A DNA stretch of 64,000 nt from contig NZ_CP102592.1 in assembly GCF_025666195.1 (NCBI RefSeq), positions 4,340,001 to 4,404,000 on the forward strand, written 5' to 3'. This DNA is from Xanthomonas sp. CFBP 8443 (lineage in GTDB: Bacteria > Pseudomonadota > Gammaproteobacteria > Xanthomonadales > Xanthomonadaceae). A model generated the notes under the pieces. The model had not been told where the DNA came from. It searched no databases and saw only the letters and a list, made by a program, of their open reading frames with translations. Of this stretch, positions 18,320 to 26,710 are shown in pieces; within the stretch, counting starts at the first letter, position 1; every line of letters starts with the position of its first letter. Position numbers and translations under genes: made by a program.

Positions 18320-19528
18320 TCAGACCCGCGCCGCGCCGGCCGCGGCCCACTGGCTGCGCCAGTGCTGCTTGACGTTGGACAGCAGGCCCCAGGCCAGCAG
18401 CGCGCAGCCGGCGAACAGCCACAGCCCCAGCGCATAGCTGCCGGTGTGCTGCTTGACGATGCCCAGCCCCGCGGCGAGCAGGAAGCCGCCGATGCCGCCG
18501 GCCATGCCGATCAACCCGGTCATCAGCCCGATGTCGCGACCGAACCGCTGCGGCACCAGCTGGAACACCGCGCCGTTGCCGGTGCCCAGGCACAGCAGGG
18601 TCAGCACGAACAGCGCCACCGTCGCCGCCGGACCGCCGACCCCGACCGCCGCGGCGGCCACCAGCAGCGCCACCAGCAGATAGATCGACAGCAGCGTACG
18701 TGTGCCGCCGATGCGGTCGGCCAACGCGCCGCCCAGCGGACGCATCACCGAACCGGCCAGCACGCACGCTGCGGTGGCCCAGCCGGCGAGCTTGGGAGAA
18801 AAGTCGAACTGATCGTGGAAGTAGCCGGGCAAGGCGCTGGCGAACCCGGCGAAACCGCCGAAGGTGATCGCGTAGAACAGCATGAACCACCACGAATCGC
18901 GGTTGCCGACCAGCACCCGCGCGTAGTCGCCCAGGTGCTTGCGCGGCACCTCCACCGGCGCGTCCTTGGCGAACGCCGCGAACACCAGCAAGGTCAGCGC
19001 CAGCGGGATGCAGGCCAGCCCGAACACCGCCTGGTAGCCAAACGCCGTGGCCAGCACCGGCGCGAACAGCGCCGCGAACACCGTGCCGGAATTGCCGGCG
19101 CCGGCGATGCCCATCGCCGTGCCCTGATGCTGCGGCGGATACCAGCGCGAGGCCAGCGGCAGCGCCACCGCGAACGAGGCCCCGGCTACGCCCAGCATCA
19201 GCCCCAACAACAGCACCTGCGCGAAACTGTGCACGCCCAGCCGCCACGCCACCATCAGCGCCACGATCACCAGCACCTGCGCCAGCATGCCCGCGCGCTT
19301 GGCGCCGATCACGTCGGCGAGCATGCCCAGGAACAGCCGCAGCACCGCACCGCACAGGATCGGCACCGCCACCATCAACGCGCGCTGCTGCGTATCCAGC
19401 GACAGCGCCGCGGCGATCTGCACCTGCATCGGCCCGAGCAGGTACCAGACCATGAAGCTCAGATCGAAATACAGGAACGCCGACAACAGCGTGGGCGTAT
19501 GCCCGGATTGCCAGAACGATCGATTCAT
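18320..19528 (-). CDS. narK: nitrate/nitrite transporter, MFS (NarK/NasA type)
   Basis: 402-aa inner-membrane protein with about 12 hydrophobic helices, of the nitrate/nitrite porter family. Signature stretches include FMVWYLLGPMQVQIA at the first helix and the family motifs GNSGTVFAALFAPVLA and GMAGGIGGFLLAAGLG, both glycine-rich nitrate-signature sequences. Start MNRSFWQSG is chosen because GGAG lies 9 bases before it; an ATG three codons upstream overlaps that GGAG. It is the first gene of the nitrate operon, preceded by a leader with terminator and ANTAR-type hairpins, so its expression should respond to nitrate and nitrogen status. Confidence 0.93.
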   Translation of the reverse strand: MNRSFWQSGHTPTLLSAFLYFDLSFMVWYLLGPMQVQIAAALSLDTQQRALMVAVPILCGAVLRLFLGMLADVIGAKRAGMLAQVLVIVALMVAWRLGVHSFAQVLLLGLMLGVAGASFAVALPLASRWYPPQHQGTAMGIAGAGNSGTVFAALFAPVLATAFGYQAVFGLACIPLALTLLVFAAFAKDAPVEVPRKHLGDYARVLVGNRDSWWFMLFYAITFGGFAGFASALPGYFHDQFDFSPKLAGWATAACVLAGSVMRPLGGALADRIGGTRTLLSIYLLVALLVAAAAVGVGGPAATVALFVLTLLCLGTGNGAVFQLVPQRFGRDIGLMTGLIGMAGGIGGFLLAAGLGIVKQHTGSYALGLWLFAGCALLAWGLLSNVKQHWRSQWAAAGAARV

Positions 19529-19600
19529 CCGCGCCATCTCCGAGAAACGTTGGGCCGCAGCGCTGCACACCACCCGCAGCACGCGGTAGTCGAGGGGAGG

Positions 19601-19647
19601 AAAAAACAAAAAACGGCGCCGTCCGGTTCGCACCGGAAGACGCCGTT
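19601..19647 (-). terminator. intrinsic terminator in the narK leader (attenuator)
   Basis: On the minus strand, AACGGCG at 19641-19647 pairs with CGCCGTT at 19612-19618. An inner CCGGT/ACCGG stem closes a GCGA loop, and a T-tract (TTTTTT-G-TTTTTT) follows directly. It lies about 75 bases before the narK start, inside the transcript and not after a gene. Position and form fit a transcription attenuator controlled by an antiterminator. Confidence 0.8.
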
Positions 19648-19652
19648 GTCTG

Positions 19653-19717
19653 GGCAGGCGGACCGCCGTTGGCCCGCCTGCCGAATCGAATTGGTGCGGA
19701 CACCCCGTTGCATCCGC
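19653..19717 (-). promoter_or_regulatory. double hexaloop RNA motif, likely NasT (ANTAR) target
   Basis: Two successive hairpins in the narK leader RNA. P1 (19696-19717): 8-bp stem GCGGAUGC/GUGUCCGC with two wobble pairs and hexaloop AACGGG. P2 (19653-19682): 12-bp stem GGCAGGCGGGCC/GGUCCGCCUGCC with hexaloop AACGGC. Both loops have A at position 1 and G at position 4, the hallmark of RNAs bound by ANTAR proteins. P2 is followed after 5 bases by the terminator stem. The predicted protein partner, NasT, is encoded at 33886-34461. Pairing is read directly; binding is inferred. Confidence 0.75.
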
Positions 19718-19729
19718 GCTGGAGCTATC

Positions 19730-19744
19730 GCAATCGGCGTGCCA
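19730..19744 (-). promoter_or_regulatory. sigma-54 (-24/-12) promoter for the nitrate operon
   Basis: Minus-strand TGGCACGCCGATTGC matches the RpoN consensus TGGCAC-N5-TTGC at every fixed position, with GG and GC exactly ten bases apart. The expected transcription start, about 11-12 bases downstream, falls at about 19718-19720, so the RNA would begin directly at hairpin P1. This fits nitrogen control through NtrC. Confidence 0.75.
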
Positions 19745-19870
19745 AGTGTTCGCGGGGCCGGTAAAGCCGGAGAATTATCAGAGTATTCAAGGCACTGGCC
19801 GATCCGCCGGCAACCTGCCGCCTGCTTGCGCAGCCACTATGGCGAGCCTCAACGAACACAAGTGGTGCGC

Positions 19871-19891
19871 GGCGCACCTTTATTGTGCGCC
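19871..19891. promoter_or_regulatory. palindrome resembling an NtrC enhancer site
   Basis: GGCGCAC-CTTTATT-GTGCGCC is a perfect 7-bp inverted repeat with an AT-rich 7-base centre, matching the GCAC-N7-GTGC core of NtrC binding sites. It lies about 160 bases upstream of the predicted sigma-54 transcription start, a normal enhancer distance. A partly overlapping inverted repeat (GGTGC-N5-GCACC) lies at 19864-19878. The remainder of 19745-20074 shows no gene. Confidence 0.5.
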
Positions 19892-20074
19892 GCGGCAACT
19901 GCGACGCCGGCCGCGTGCCTCATTGGCACGCACACGGCCGCGGCCTGGGCGACGTGGCGATGCGCACCTTGTACGGCGCCGGACCACCGCAAGCAGGCAT
20001 CTCGCCCCTGCTTGCCGGACCGCATGGGAAGCGGCACGCTTTCCGCCGTCCTGTCGCCAGCCTTTACCCATCAG

Positions 20075-20899
20075 ATGAAACGCGCCCTGCTCGCCCTCTG
20101 CCTGCTCAGCCCCACCACATGGGCGTGCGACCACCACCTCCCGCTGGCGGACGTGGTCAGCGTGACCACCTGTTCGCCGAGCGAGGATTCGGTCGACTGC
20201 GTCTATTCCGGGCGTGCGCTCCACGACTACATGGACGCCGTGCCGGACACCGATGCGGATTTCATCCTCGGCCTGCAGGCGAGCCCGTGGCGCATGTACG
20301 ACGCGGAGTGGCGCATTCTCACTCCCGACGACATCGCCGCGTCCGTGCGCGCGCAACGCGACGCCAAGGTGAAGCGCGTCGAACTGCTGGGGTCGTGGAC
20401 CGGCGTCTCGCCGGAGCCGGGCGTACCGTCGCTGGCCGATCGCGTGTCCAAGGCGCTGGACGGCTTTCCGGTGCACGGCGAAGCCGGCTTCCTGTGGCTG
20501 TCCAAGGACGGCTCCCGCCGCACCACGCGCCAGGCCTACACCTTGCGCGAAGGTGCCGGCGCCTACTACCTGCCCGAAGGCGCCGACGTGTTCGCTGCGT
20601 TGGCCGCGGGCTGGCCCACGTATGTGGAGGACGAGATTGCCGGCACCGATCTCACGCTGTTAACGCAGGCCGCGGCCGGCTGGGATGTCATGTTCCTGTG
20701 CCCGGACAAGGCCCTAGCAGGCTTTGAACGCGCCGCCGCCAAGGGCAGCGCCATCGCCGCCTACAACGCTGCGCTCATGCGCCTGGAACGTGGTGGCGAC
20801 GCCGAGCGTACCGCCGCGCTGGCGTTACTGGAACGCGCCGCCGCGCTTGGGGACGACCCATCGCGCGAACGACTGACGTTGGAGCGCGCAAAGCGGTAA
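20075..20899 (+). CDS. exported protein with C-terminal Sel1-like repeat
   Basis: 274 aa, with an N-terminal signal peptide (KRALLALCLLSPTTWA) followed by CDHHLP. The Cys lies at the likely cleavage site but the preceding residues are a poor lipobox, so periplasmic location is more likely than lipoprotein. The middle part has no family I recognise. The last 65 residues, GFERAAAKGSAIAAYNAALM and ALALLERAAALGDDPSRERL, form a Sel1/TPR-like helical pair. Start chosen at the ATG before the signal peptide; the frame is open upstream by chance. It lies divergent from narK and is probably unrelated to it. Function unknown. Confidence 0.72.
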   Translation: MKRALLALCLLSPTTWACDHHLPLADVVSVTTCSPSEDSVDCVYSGRALHDYMDAVPDTDADFILGLQASPWRMYDAEWRILTPDDIAASVRAQRDAKVKRVELLGSWTGVSPEPGVPSLADRVSKALDGFPVHGEAGFLWLSKDGSRRTTRQAYTLREGAGAYYLPEGADVFAALAAGWPTYVEDEIAGTDLTLLTQAAAGWDVMFLCPDKALAGFERAAAKGSAIAAYNAALMRLERGGDAERTAALALLERAAALGDDPSRERLTLERAKR

Positions 20900-21273
20900 C
20901 CGTGTCGGGTGGACTGATGCACGCTGAATTCGCTGTCGTCCCCGCCCCTACAAGCCCGCTCCGGCCAGAAGCGGATGAGGAACTTCCAGCGTACCCACCG
21001 CGATTGAACGAACGATAGTAGTTGAATACGCTTTTCGGGAGCAGCTAAACGCCTTCAACCCGTGCAGGAGTGTCTCAACGTCAATATTCATGTTGAAGAG
21101 GGTTCACCGTACGTGGCGACGTATCAAGCTCAGAGCAAATAGCCTGCCCTTCGGGCGAGATTAAGCCGACAGCACCCAGGGCCGTATCGCCCGTTCCTCG
21201 ATATGGTGGCCTGTCCACTTCGATCTTCTTGCCACCTGAAACACCGACTACGAAACAGCATGGAAGCAGCAGC
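20900..21273. other. intergenic stretch of lower GC, left edge of an islet
   Basis: 374 bases without a gene. The base composition turns visibly less GC-rich from about 21000 and stays so to about 22970, covering the next gene. No transposase, integrase, tRNA or clear flanking repeat was seen, so the boundaries are judged only by composition. No confident promoter was found. Confidence 0.45.
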
Positions 21274-22812
21274 ATGACCAAGTCCAAAAACTCCCCTGCC
21301 GATGAAGGCCGACTACCCAAACGACATGGCAAGCCTTGGAGTTCTGAGGAGCTCAGTAAACTCATTGAGGGCGTGAAAAGTGGTCTCAACCTGGATCAGC
21401 TAGCCAGTAGTCACCATCGCTCACGTTCTGGCATCAGCGGGGCCGCAACCCGACTGCTTCCCGAGCAGATGCGCCCAGCGACTCGAACTCATTCGGTCAC
21501 CGTCCTGGCCCAGTACCTACTTAACCAGCAAGAGCATGATCACATCCTTCCAATCAACGGCACTCCCGCTGATTCCCCGTCCCAAGGCCACATTGAGCTG
21601 ATTTGCCAGGAGCCTTCGTCCAATCAGGCCACAATACCGGACGAGGTAACAACAGATAGCGAGCCGTCGGTCGACCATAGTGACGTGCCCATGTTGGTCG
21701 CTGTCGCTGTTACAAGCCTGAGCAGCAAGCGCGATCGCGATGTTCTGGAGATGCGCCTCGGCCTAGATGGTCAGAGGATGACGCTCGCTCAGATCGGCAA
21801 GAGATGGAGCGTATCAAGAGAGCGTGTACGCCAGATCCAAGAACGCGCACTAAAAAGATTGGCTGCACGGGCACGTCGGGGCGGAACCGCTGGGGCCTCC
21901 CTTCGGCGACTGATGATCGATTCGCCAATTCATTCAAGCACATCAGCATCTTGGTTGACTGAGGTGGCTCGAAGTGGCTTCGATGTACCCCTTGCGCTTG
22001 CCTTGAAGTTCATCCTTCGGGCTGCGGGATTTCCCAAGCCGCAGGTTGAAAGCACCATAACTTTGCTTTGCGAAATGGAACAGTCGCGCCGGACTGAACT
22101 TCGCACCTTGGCATCCGGTCGCGAGACGGCAGACAGAGTCGCTCGAAAGGTGAGCCAGTGGCTGAGCCAATGCGACTGGCCTGACCAAAGGAGCGCACCG
22201 CCCCCTCGTGAGCACCTAACAGCGCAGCGAGACGTTGGTGATTCCGATATTGCCGGTAGCTATCACTCAGTCAAGTTGGGACGATCCGTTCAGTATGAGT
22301 CAGGCCTTGAGCTGGCGGTAATCTCACTCCTAGAAAAGAGCGAGCATGTAGCCTACTACCAAGAACAGCCGGCGGTCATTCGCTATGCCTTCCGCAAGAA
22401 ACACTATATCTACTACCCCGATCTGCTAATCGCCACCACTGACGGGCGCTGCCTGCTCGCCGAAGTGAAGCCGACCGCCCACATGGCGTTGAGTATCAAT
22501 CGGGCCAAAGCTGATGCAGCTCGTGCGTGGGCACACGCTCAGGGATGGGGTTGGCTAGTTTTGAACGAAAATCATACATTCCGTCAAATCGCCCAGCACG
22601 AGTTATCTGCCGAGCAGAGGGCAGTATTAGACAACGAGCTGCGGAAACACGGCTTCATCACGTGGAAAGATACGCCAGCCCTGCGTGCGCGACACGGCCT
22701 TACTGCTTTGGACCTGACTGCCTACATCATTCAGTCCGGCGCTGACCTCGACCTCTCGTATCGAATCACGGCACCGGGGACGAGAGTGCTCAAGGCAGGG
22801 AACTATTCCTGA
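21274..22812 (+). CDS. sigma-70 region 4 / TnsA-like nuclease fusion protein, function unknown
   Basis: 512 aa, not a family I can name. Residues 20-62 (PWSSEELSKLIEGV, DQLASSHHRSRSGISGAA) look like a Myb/SANT-type helix-turn-helix. Residues 148-197 are a sigma-70 region-4 helix-turn-helix (RDRDVLEMRLGL, MTLAQIGKRWSVSRERVRQI). Residues 338-400 fit a PD-(D/E)XK fold of TnsA type: ESGLE (E346), YYPDLL (D383) and AEVKP (E397-V-K399). A further helical region (440-490) closes the protein. Start set at MTKSKNS with GGAAG upstream; an in-frame TTG lies 15 codons before. Codon and base usage are clearly less GC-rich than neighbours, so it looks acquired. A role in sequence-targeted DNA cleavage, such as defence or mobile-element control, is possible but unproven. 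Confidence 0.75.
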   Translation: MTKSKNSPADEGRLPKRHGKPWSSEELSKLIEGVKSGLNLDQLASSHHRSRSGISGAATRLLPEQMRPATRTHSVTVLAQYLLNQQEHDHILPINGTPADSPSQGHIELICQEPSSNQATIPDEVTTDSEPSVDHSDVPMLVAVAVTSLSSKRDRDVLEMRLGLDGQRMTLAQIGKRWSVSRERVRQIQERALKRLAARARRGGTAGASLRRLMIDSPIHSSTSASWLTEVARSGFDVPLALALKFILRAAGFPKPQVESTITLLCEMEQSRRTELRTLASGRETADRVARKVSQWLSQCDWPDQRSAPPPREHLTAQRDVGDSDIAGSYHSVKLGRSVQYESGLELAVISLLEKSEHVAYYQEQPAVIRYAFRKKHYIYYPDLLIATTDGRCLLAEVKPTAHMALSINRAKADAARAWAHAQGWGWLVLNENHTFRQIAQHELSAEQRAVLDNELRKHGFITWKDTPALRARHGLTALDLTAYIIQSGADLDLSYRITAPGTRVLKAGNYS

Positions 22813-22973
22813 TGCGACGGAGACAGGACCTCCAAGTACAACTTGATCTCAAAGTTGCCCTTGCAAGCCAGTAACCCAACTAGAACCAGACCCAATCTGA
22901 TGGGAAAGCCGTCCTTTTCTACCCAAGGGCCACAGCGTGACCTGCGCCCCAACAACAGCCCCGCTATCGCCAG

Positions 22974-24962
22974 CTACGGCGCACTCCGATCCACGTACGG
23001 TCGCGACTGCAGAATCACCACCTCGTCGCCGACCACGGCCCATTCGATGTCCTGGTCGGCGCCGCCCAGCGCCTGCTTGGTGGAGGCGCCGACCTTGGCC
23101 AGCCGCGCGATGAGCGCGTCGGTCAGCACCTGGCGCGAGCCGGTGATGGGTATTTCGCGGACGCCGCCAGCGGCGTTGGCCACGAGCTGGGTGTCTTCCG
23201 CCGAGCGGCTCAGCACCTGCACCGCCTTGGACCAGTTCGAATACATCACCTGTTCGGCTTGGCGCTTGCCTTCCACCACGCGGATGCCGAGCCCGCGCTT
23301 GGCCGAGATGTAGGTGATGTGGCGGCGGGCGGCGTCGAACGGGTCGCGGGTGATCATCACCCCCGAGCTGTCCGACGGCGCGGCCAGCTGCACCAGCACC
23401 GCCATCGCCACCGCGTCCTGGCCCAGCCCCGCCGCCGTGCGCGCCTCGTAGGCCTCGAAGTTGTAGACCGACGCCCACACCGTCTGCACGGCCTTGGCCA
23501 GGGCGTCGGCGCGGGTCACGTTGGGGACGGTGGTGTACAGGCCGGCACCGCTGAAGCCCGGCAGATCCTCGGAGTTGGACGAGCTGCGTACGAACACGGC
23601 ACCGCCCTGCAGTTGGCTCCGCCATTGCGCGTCCAGCGCGCGCACGAAGGCGGGATCGGGCGCGGCGTCGGCGATCTCGGCGCGCAGCGCTGCCAGCGTG
23701 TCGCGACGGATGTTGGAGTCGGTCCCGAACCCTGGGCGGCGCTGCAGTTCCTGCAGACGCTGCGGAATCCGCAGCCGTTGCATCATCGCCTGGTAGTGCG
23801 AGAACGGGATGCAGAAGCCGTCCGGCACACGCGCGGCAGGCGGCAGCGCCGCCTTCAGCGTGCCGAGGTTGGCCGCCTTCACCCCGCAGTGGCTGCTGTC
23901 GCGCGCACGCAGCGCCGCCAGGGGCTTGAGCGCGACCACCGTCAGGTCTGGGCGCGGCAGGTTGCGCGCCGCCGGGCGGGCGGCCGTGGCCGATGGCGTC
24001 CTTGGCGGGCGCGCCAGTGGCGTCACCCGGTAGTCGTTGTGGGTGACCTCCAGCGCCACCCAGCGTCCGTCGTACTGGCGCAGGGCGTTCTGGGCATCGC
24101 GCACGTAGACATTGGGTATGCCCCACCCCTTGGCCAGCAGGTTGACGTGGGACAGCAGGGTGGACGGGCGCTGCGTCACCAGACCCGCGACCGGCGCCAA
24201 GGCGATGGGCACTTCGTCCAGGACCGGGATGTCGCGCGGCGACAGCGTGCGCAGCTGCGCCTCCGAGCGCACGATGCGCAGCCGCCCTTCGGCGCGGCCC
24301 GTGTTCAACGGCAGGAACCGCTGCTCGCGCAGCAGCGCCTCCTGGCTGACGTAGGCCAGCCCCATGGAACTGGCCAGCTGCTCGTGCTGGGTGGAGTTGG
24401 TCTTGAAGCGGATCGGGTCGCGGAACGAGGCGCGCACCACCTCGTCGGTCTGCCGCAGCAACGCAGCGGTGAGCTTGTCGCCCTCCCAGAACTCGTAGGT
24501 GTAGCCCGGCAGATCCCGCTGCCAGCTCAGCGTGCCGAACAGGAATCGCCGCTGCGGATCGCGGTACTGCGCGTTGAGCGTCGCCTTGTCCATGGCGCGC
24601 ACCAGCCGCTGGCGCTGCACGAATTCCTCGTGCAGCGCGTGGCGGGGCGTGTTGATGTAGTAGATGCGCGCCGCATTCTGCCGGTCGATCACGAAGATCA
24701 GATGCGGCATCTCCAGCGCGGTCCCGGCGTTGTAGACCCGGGCGAGCTGCATGAACTGCGCACGGCTGTCGATGCGCGACAGATAGTCCGGTCCCTGCGT
24801 CGGCTGCACCGCGGCGTTGCTGCCCTGGCGGTATTCGTAGGGCGAAGGCTTGCGCGCGGTCTGCGCCAGCGCAGGCGCGGCGCACCACACCAGCAGCGCG
24901 AGCGTGGCGACCCACGCGAACAGGCGCTGGCGACGGGGAAGGCGCGTACGGGCTCGGTCCAT
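22974..24962 (-). CDS. exported PEP-synthase/glucan-dikinase-like protein
   Basis: 662 aa. A signal peptide (residues about 14-34, LALLVWCAAPALAQ) directs it to the envelope. Residues about 262-288 (STLLSHVNLLAKGWGIPNVY) resemble the phosphohistidine domain of PEP-utilising enzymes, with H272 as the candidate phosphoryl carrier. Residues about 357-655 form a PPDK-N ATP-binding domain: GVKAANLGTLKAA, VFVRSSSNSEDLPGFSGAG, GVMITRDPFD and VVILQSRPY at the end. The His domain before the ATP domain is the order of alpha-glucan water dikinases, not of PEP synthase. ATP in the periplasm is a puzzle, so the substrate is unclear. Start at MDRAR just before the signal peptide. Confidence 0.78.
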   Translation of the reverse strand: MDRARTRLPRRQRLFAWVATLALLVWCAAPALAQTARKPSPYEYRQGSNAAVQPTQGPDYLSRIDSRAQFMQLARVYNAGTALEMPHLIFVIDRQNAARIYYINTPRHALHEEFVQRQRLVRAMDKATLNAQYRDPQRRFLFGTLSWQRDLPGYTYEFWEGDKLTAALLRQTDEVVRASFRDPIRFKTNSTQHEQLASSMGLAYVSQEALLREQRFLPLNTGRAEGRLRIVRSEAQLRTLSPRDIPVLDEVPIALAPVAGLVTQRPSTLLSHVNLLAKGWGIPNVYVRDAQNALRQYDGRWVALEVTHNDYRVTPLARPPRTPSATAARPAARNLPRPDLTVVALKPLAALRARDSSHCGVKAANLGTLKAALPPAARVPDGFCIPFSHYQAMMQRLRIPQRLQELQRRPGFGTDSNIRRDTLAALRAEIADAAPDPAFVRALDAQWRSQLQGGAVFVRSSSNSEDLPGFSGAGLYTTVPNVTRADALAKAVQTVWASVYNFEAYEARTAAGLGQDAVAMAVLVQLAAPSDSSGVMITRDPFDAARRHITYISAKRGLGIRVVEGKRQAEQVMYSNWSKAVQVLSRSAEDTQLVANAAGGVREIPITGSRQVLTDALIARLAKVGASTKQALGGADQDIEWAVVGDEVVILQSRPYVDRSAP

Positions 24963-25149
24963 GATGCCGGTGCGGGAGAGTTGAGAGGGCGGATCATAAG
25001 CCAGTCCAGGTGGCTTTGGATGCCCTGGAGGCAAGGCCGGCGCGCGGCAGGGGAGCCATCGGGTTTGGACAACCATCGCGGCAAACAGTGACCGCGGCAT
25101 CCAGCGATCACCGGCCGCCACGCGAGTAGCCGCCTGCGAACCTTGGCGA

Positions 25150-25177
25150 ATGTCCGCTTTCGGCCAGGAGCGGACAT
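25150..25177. repeat. short perfect hairpin downstream of the PHP gene
   Basis: ATGTCCGCT and AGCGGACAT are a perfect 9-bp inverted repeat around a 10-base loop (TTCGGCCAGG). It sits in the 282-base gap between the PHP gene and the dikinase-like gene. It has no T-tract on either side, so it may be a repeat-family member or a stabilising 3' hairpin and not a strong terminator. Confidence 0.5.
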
Positions 25178-25244
25178 AGCAAGCCTTCCTTGTTCGTCGG
25201 TTCGATCTCCGTCAGCCTCCTTTCCCGCGTTCGCACTCGCCCAT

Positions 25245-26633
25245 CTACCTCCGCGCCGCGTCCGCGACGTTGACGAACACCGGGTTGGAGTAGAACCATA
25301 GATCGTCCCAGGGATCTTCGCCGCGTTCGTCCACCAGCGCCTCGACGGCTCCAGTGCTGTTGCCCCGCGCTCGTACGAATGCCCCGCGCGAAGGCACCGG
25401 CAGTGACCAACGTGCCACGATCCAGTCGCCCTCACGCACCCACGTCGCCACGTCAAAGCCACGCCGCTGCATCTGCAGGGTGCCGTCCTCCCCCCTCCCG
25501 CCCACGATCAGTTCGATGTGCTTCAGCGCCGGGCGCAGCCCCTTCGCGTTCGCACGCGTCGGCTGCCGTACCCGCACTTCCACCTGCATCGTCTGTGTAA
25601 CGGACAGCGTTACCGTGTCCCCCGGGGTCCCGGTGACATCACCACCCGCCACCCGAAGCTCCAGGGCGTCGATCAAGTCACCCGTCACCGTGAAGATGCG
25701 GCCGTACCGCAGTGCATCCAGGATGTCCCCGGCGTCCGGCCGTGCCCATGCATAGGTCTTGCTGTACTCACCGGGGTCATAGTCGCGTCCACCGTCGCGC
25801 AGGTTCACATGCGAGTCGGAGTTGGCCGTGATCCAGAATCGAATGCCGTCCGCCAGCATCTGGTCCCAGATGCCGCCCAGCTGCGCGGTCATCTGATCGT
25901 AGCCACCCAAGGTGGGGGCGTCCGCATTGCGGTACAGGCCGCGCTCGGTGCGGATGGCCTGATGCCCCGGTGCGCCTTCCATGCCGACCAGCACGTTCGG
26001 CGCGGCCGCATGCCAACCCCGGAGCTCCTCGGGCGTGACCGCCCCCCATTCGCCCATGCCGGTCGCCGTGCGCGACGGGTGATTGATGAACATCAGCGGC
26101 GCAGGACGCAGATCCCGCAGATAGGCCAGTGCCGCCTGCATCTGCTGTTCGGTATCGCGGCTGCCCTGCAGAGGCTCGCTGCGGCTGAAGTCGCGTTCCG
26201 CGGTGACCAACTGGTCCAGCTCCCCCGGGCCTGGCGCGATGATCAGCGATGCGTGCTCCCCCGCCGGTACATCGAATTCCATGCCATTGAACTGGATCAC
26301 TTCCGGTACGTCGGCTCGTGCCTGCACAAGTGCCGGGTAGGCGTGATCGCGCATGACCGCAGAGTGGCCGGGGCCACCATGATCGGTGTGCACCATCCAG
26401 CGCAGGCCGAAGGCTTTGGCCTGCGCCGCGTTGCGGCTGCGGCTGTAGGGCGAATCTCCACCGCGCACCGGCGTGGGCGGCGTCGTGCTGCTGTCCCAGT
26501 CCACGCTCCATTCGCTGTGCACGTGGTGGTCGCCAGCCAGCCACTGACGGCCGGCATCGGCTGGAGCCGTGACGGGAGCGGACACCGCCGGAGCCGACGC
26601 TGCGAGCAGCGCCAACATTAGGCATTTCTTCAT
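25245..26633 (-). CDS. exported PHP-domain metal-dependent hydrolase
   Basis: 462 aa with signal peptide (KKCLMLALLAASAPAVSA). The PHP fold is shown by GDHHVHSEWS (HxH metal ligands), MVHTDHGGPGH, QFNGMEFDV, MFINHPSRTA and ITANSDSHVNL, in the usual order of polymerase-and-histidinol-phosphatase family ligands. A beta-rich C-terminal domain of about 130 residues follows (from about FTVTGDLIDAL). Likely a periplasmic phosphoesterase or related hydrolase; substrate unknown. It lies 77 bases after the TonB-dependent receptor on the same strand, so it probably processes what the receptor imports. Start MKK chosen at the signal peptide. Confidence 0.85.
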   Translation of the reverse strand: MKKCLMLALLAASAPAVSAPVTAPADAGRQWLAGDHHVHSEWSVDWDSSTTPPTPVRGGDSPYSRSRNAAQAKAFGLRWMVHTDHGGPGHSAVMRDHAYPALVQARADVPEVIQFNGMEFDVPAGEHASLIIAPGPGELDQLVTAERDFSRSEPLQGSRDTEQQMQAALAYLRDLRPAPLMFINHPSRTATGMGEWGAVTPEELRGWHAAAPNVLVGMEGAPGHQAIRTERGLYRNADAPTLGGYDQMTAQLGGIWDQMLADGIRFWITANSDSHVNLRDGGRDYDPGEYSKTYAWARPDAGDILDALRYGRIFTVTGDLIDALELRVAGGDVTGTPGDTVTLSVTQTMQVEVRVRQPTRANAKGLRPALKHIELIVGGRGEDGTLQMQRRGFDVATWVREGDWIVARWSLPVPSRGAFVRARGNSTGAVEALVDERGEDPWDDLWFYSNPVFVNVADAARR

Positions 26634-26710
26634 GACGTGATCCCTGAAAAGCGTACGGACGACGTACGGACCCTTTCCGATCCGCACGCCGCCCGCAGCT
26701 GAACCATCCC

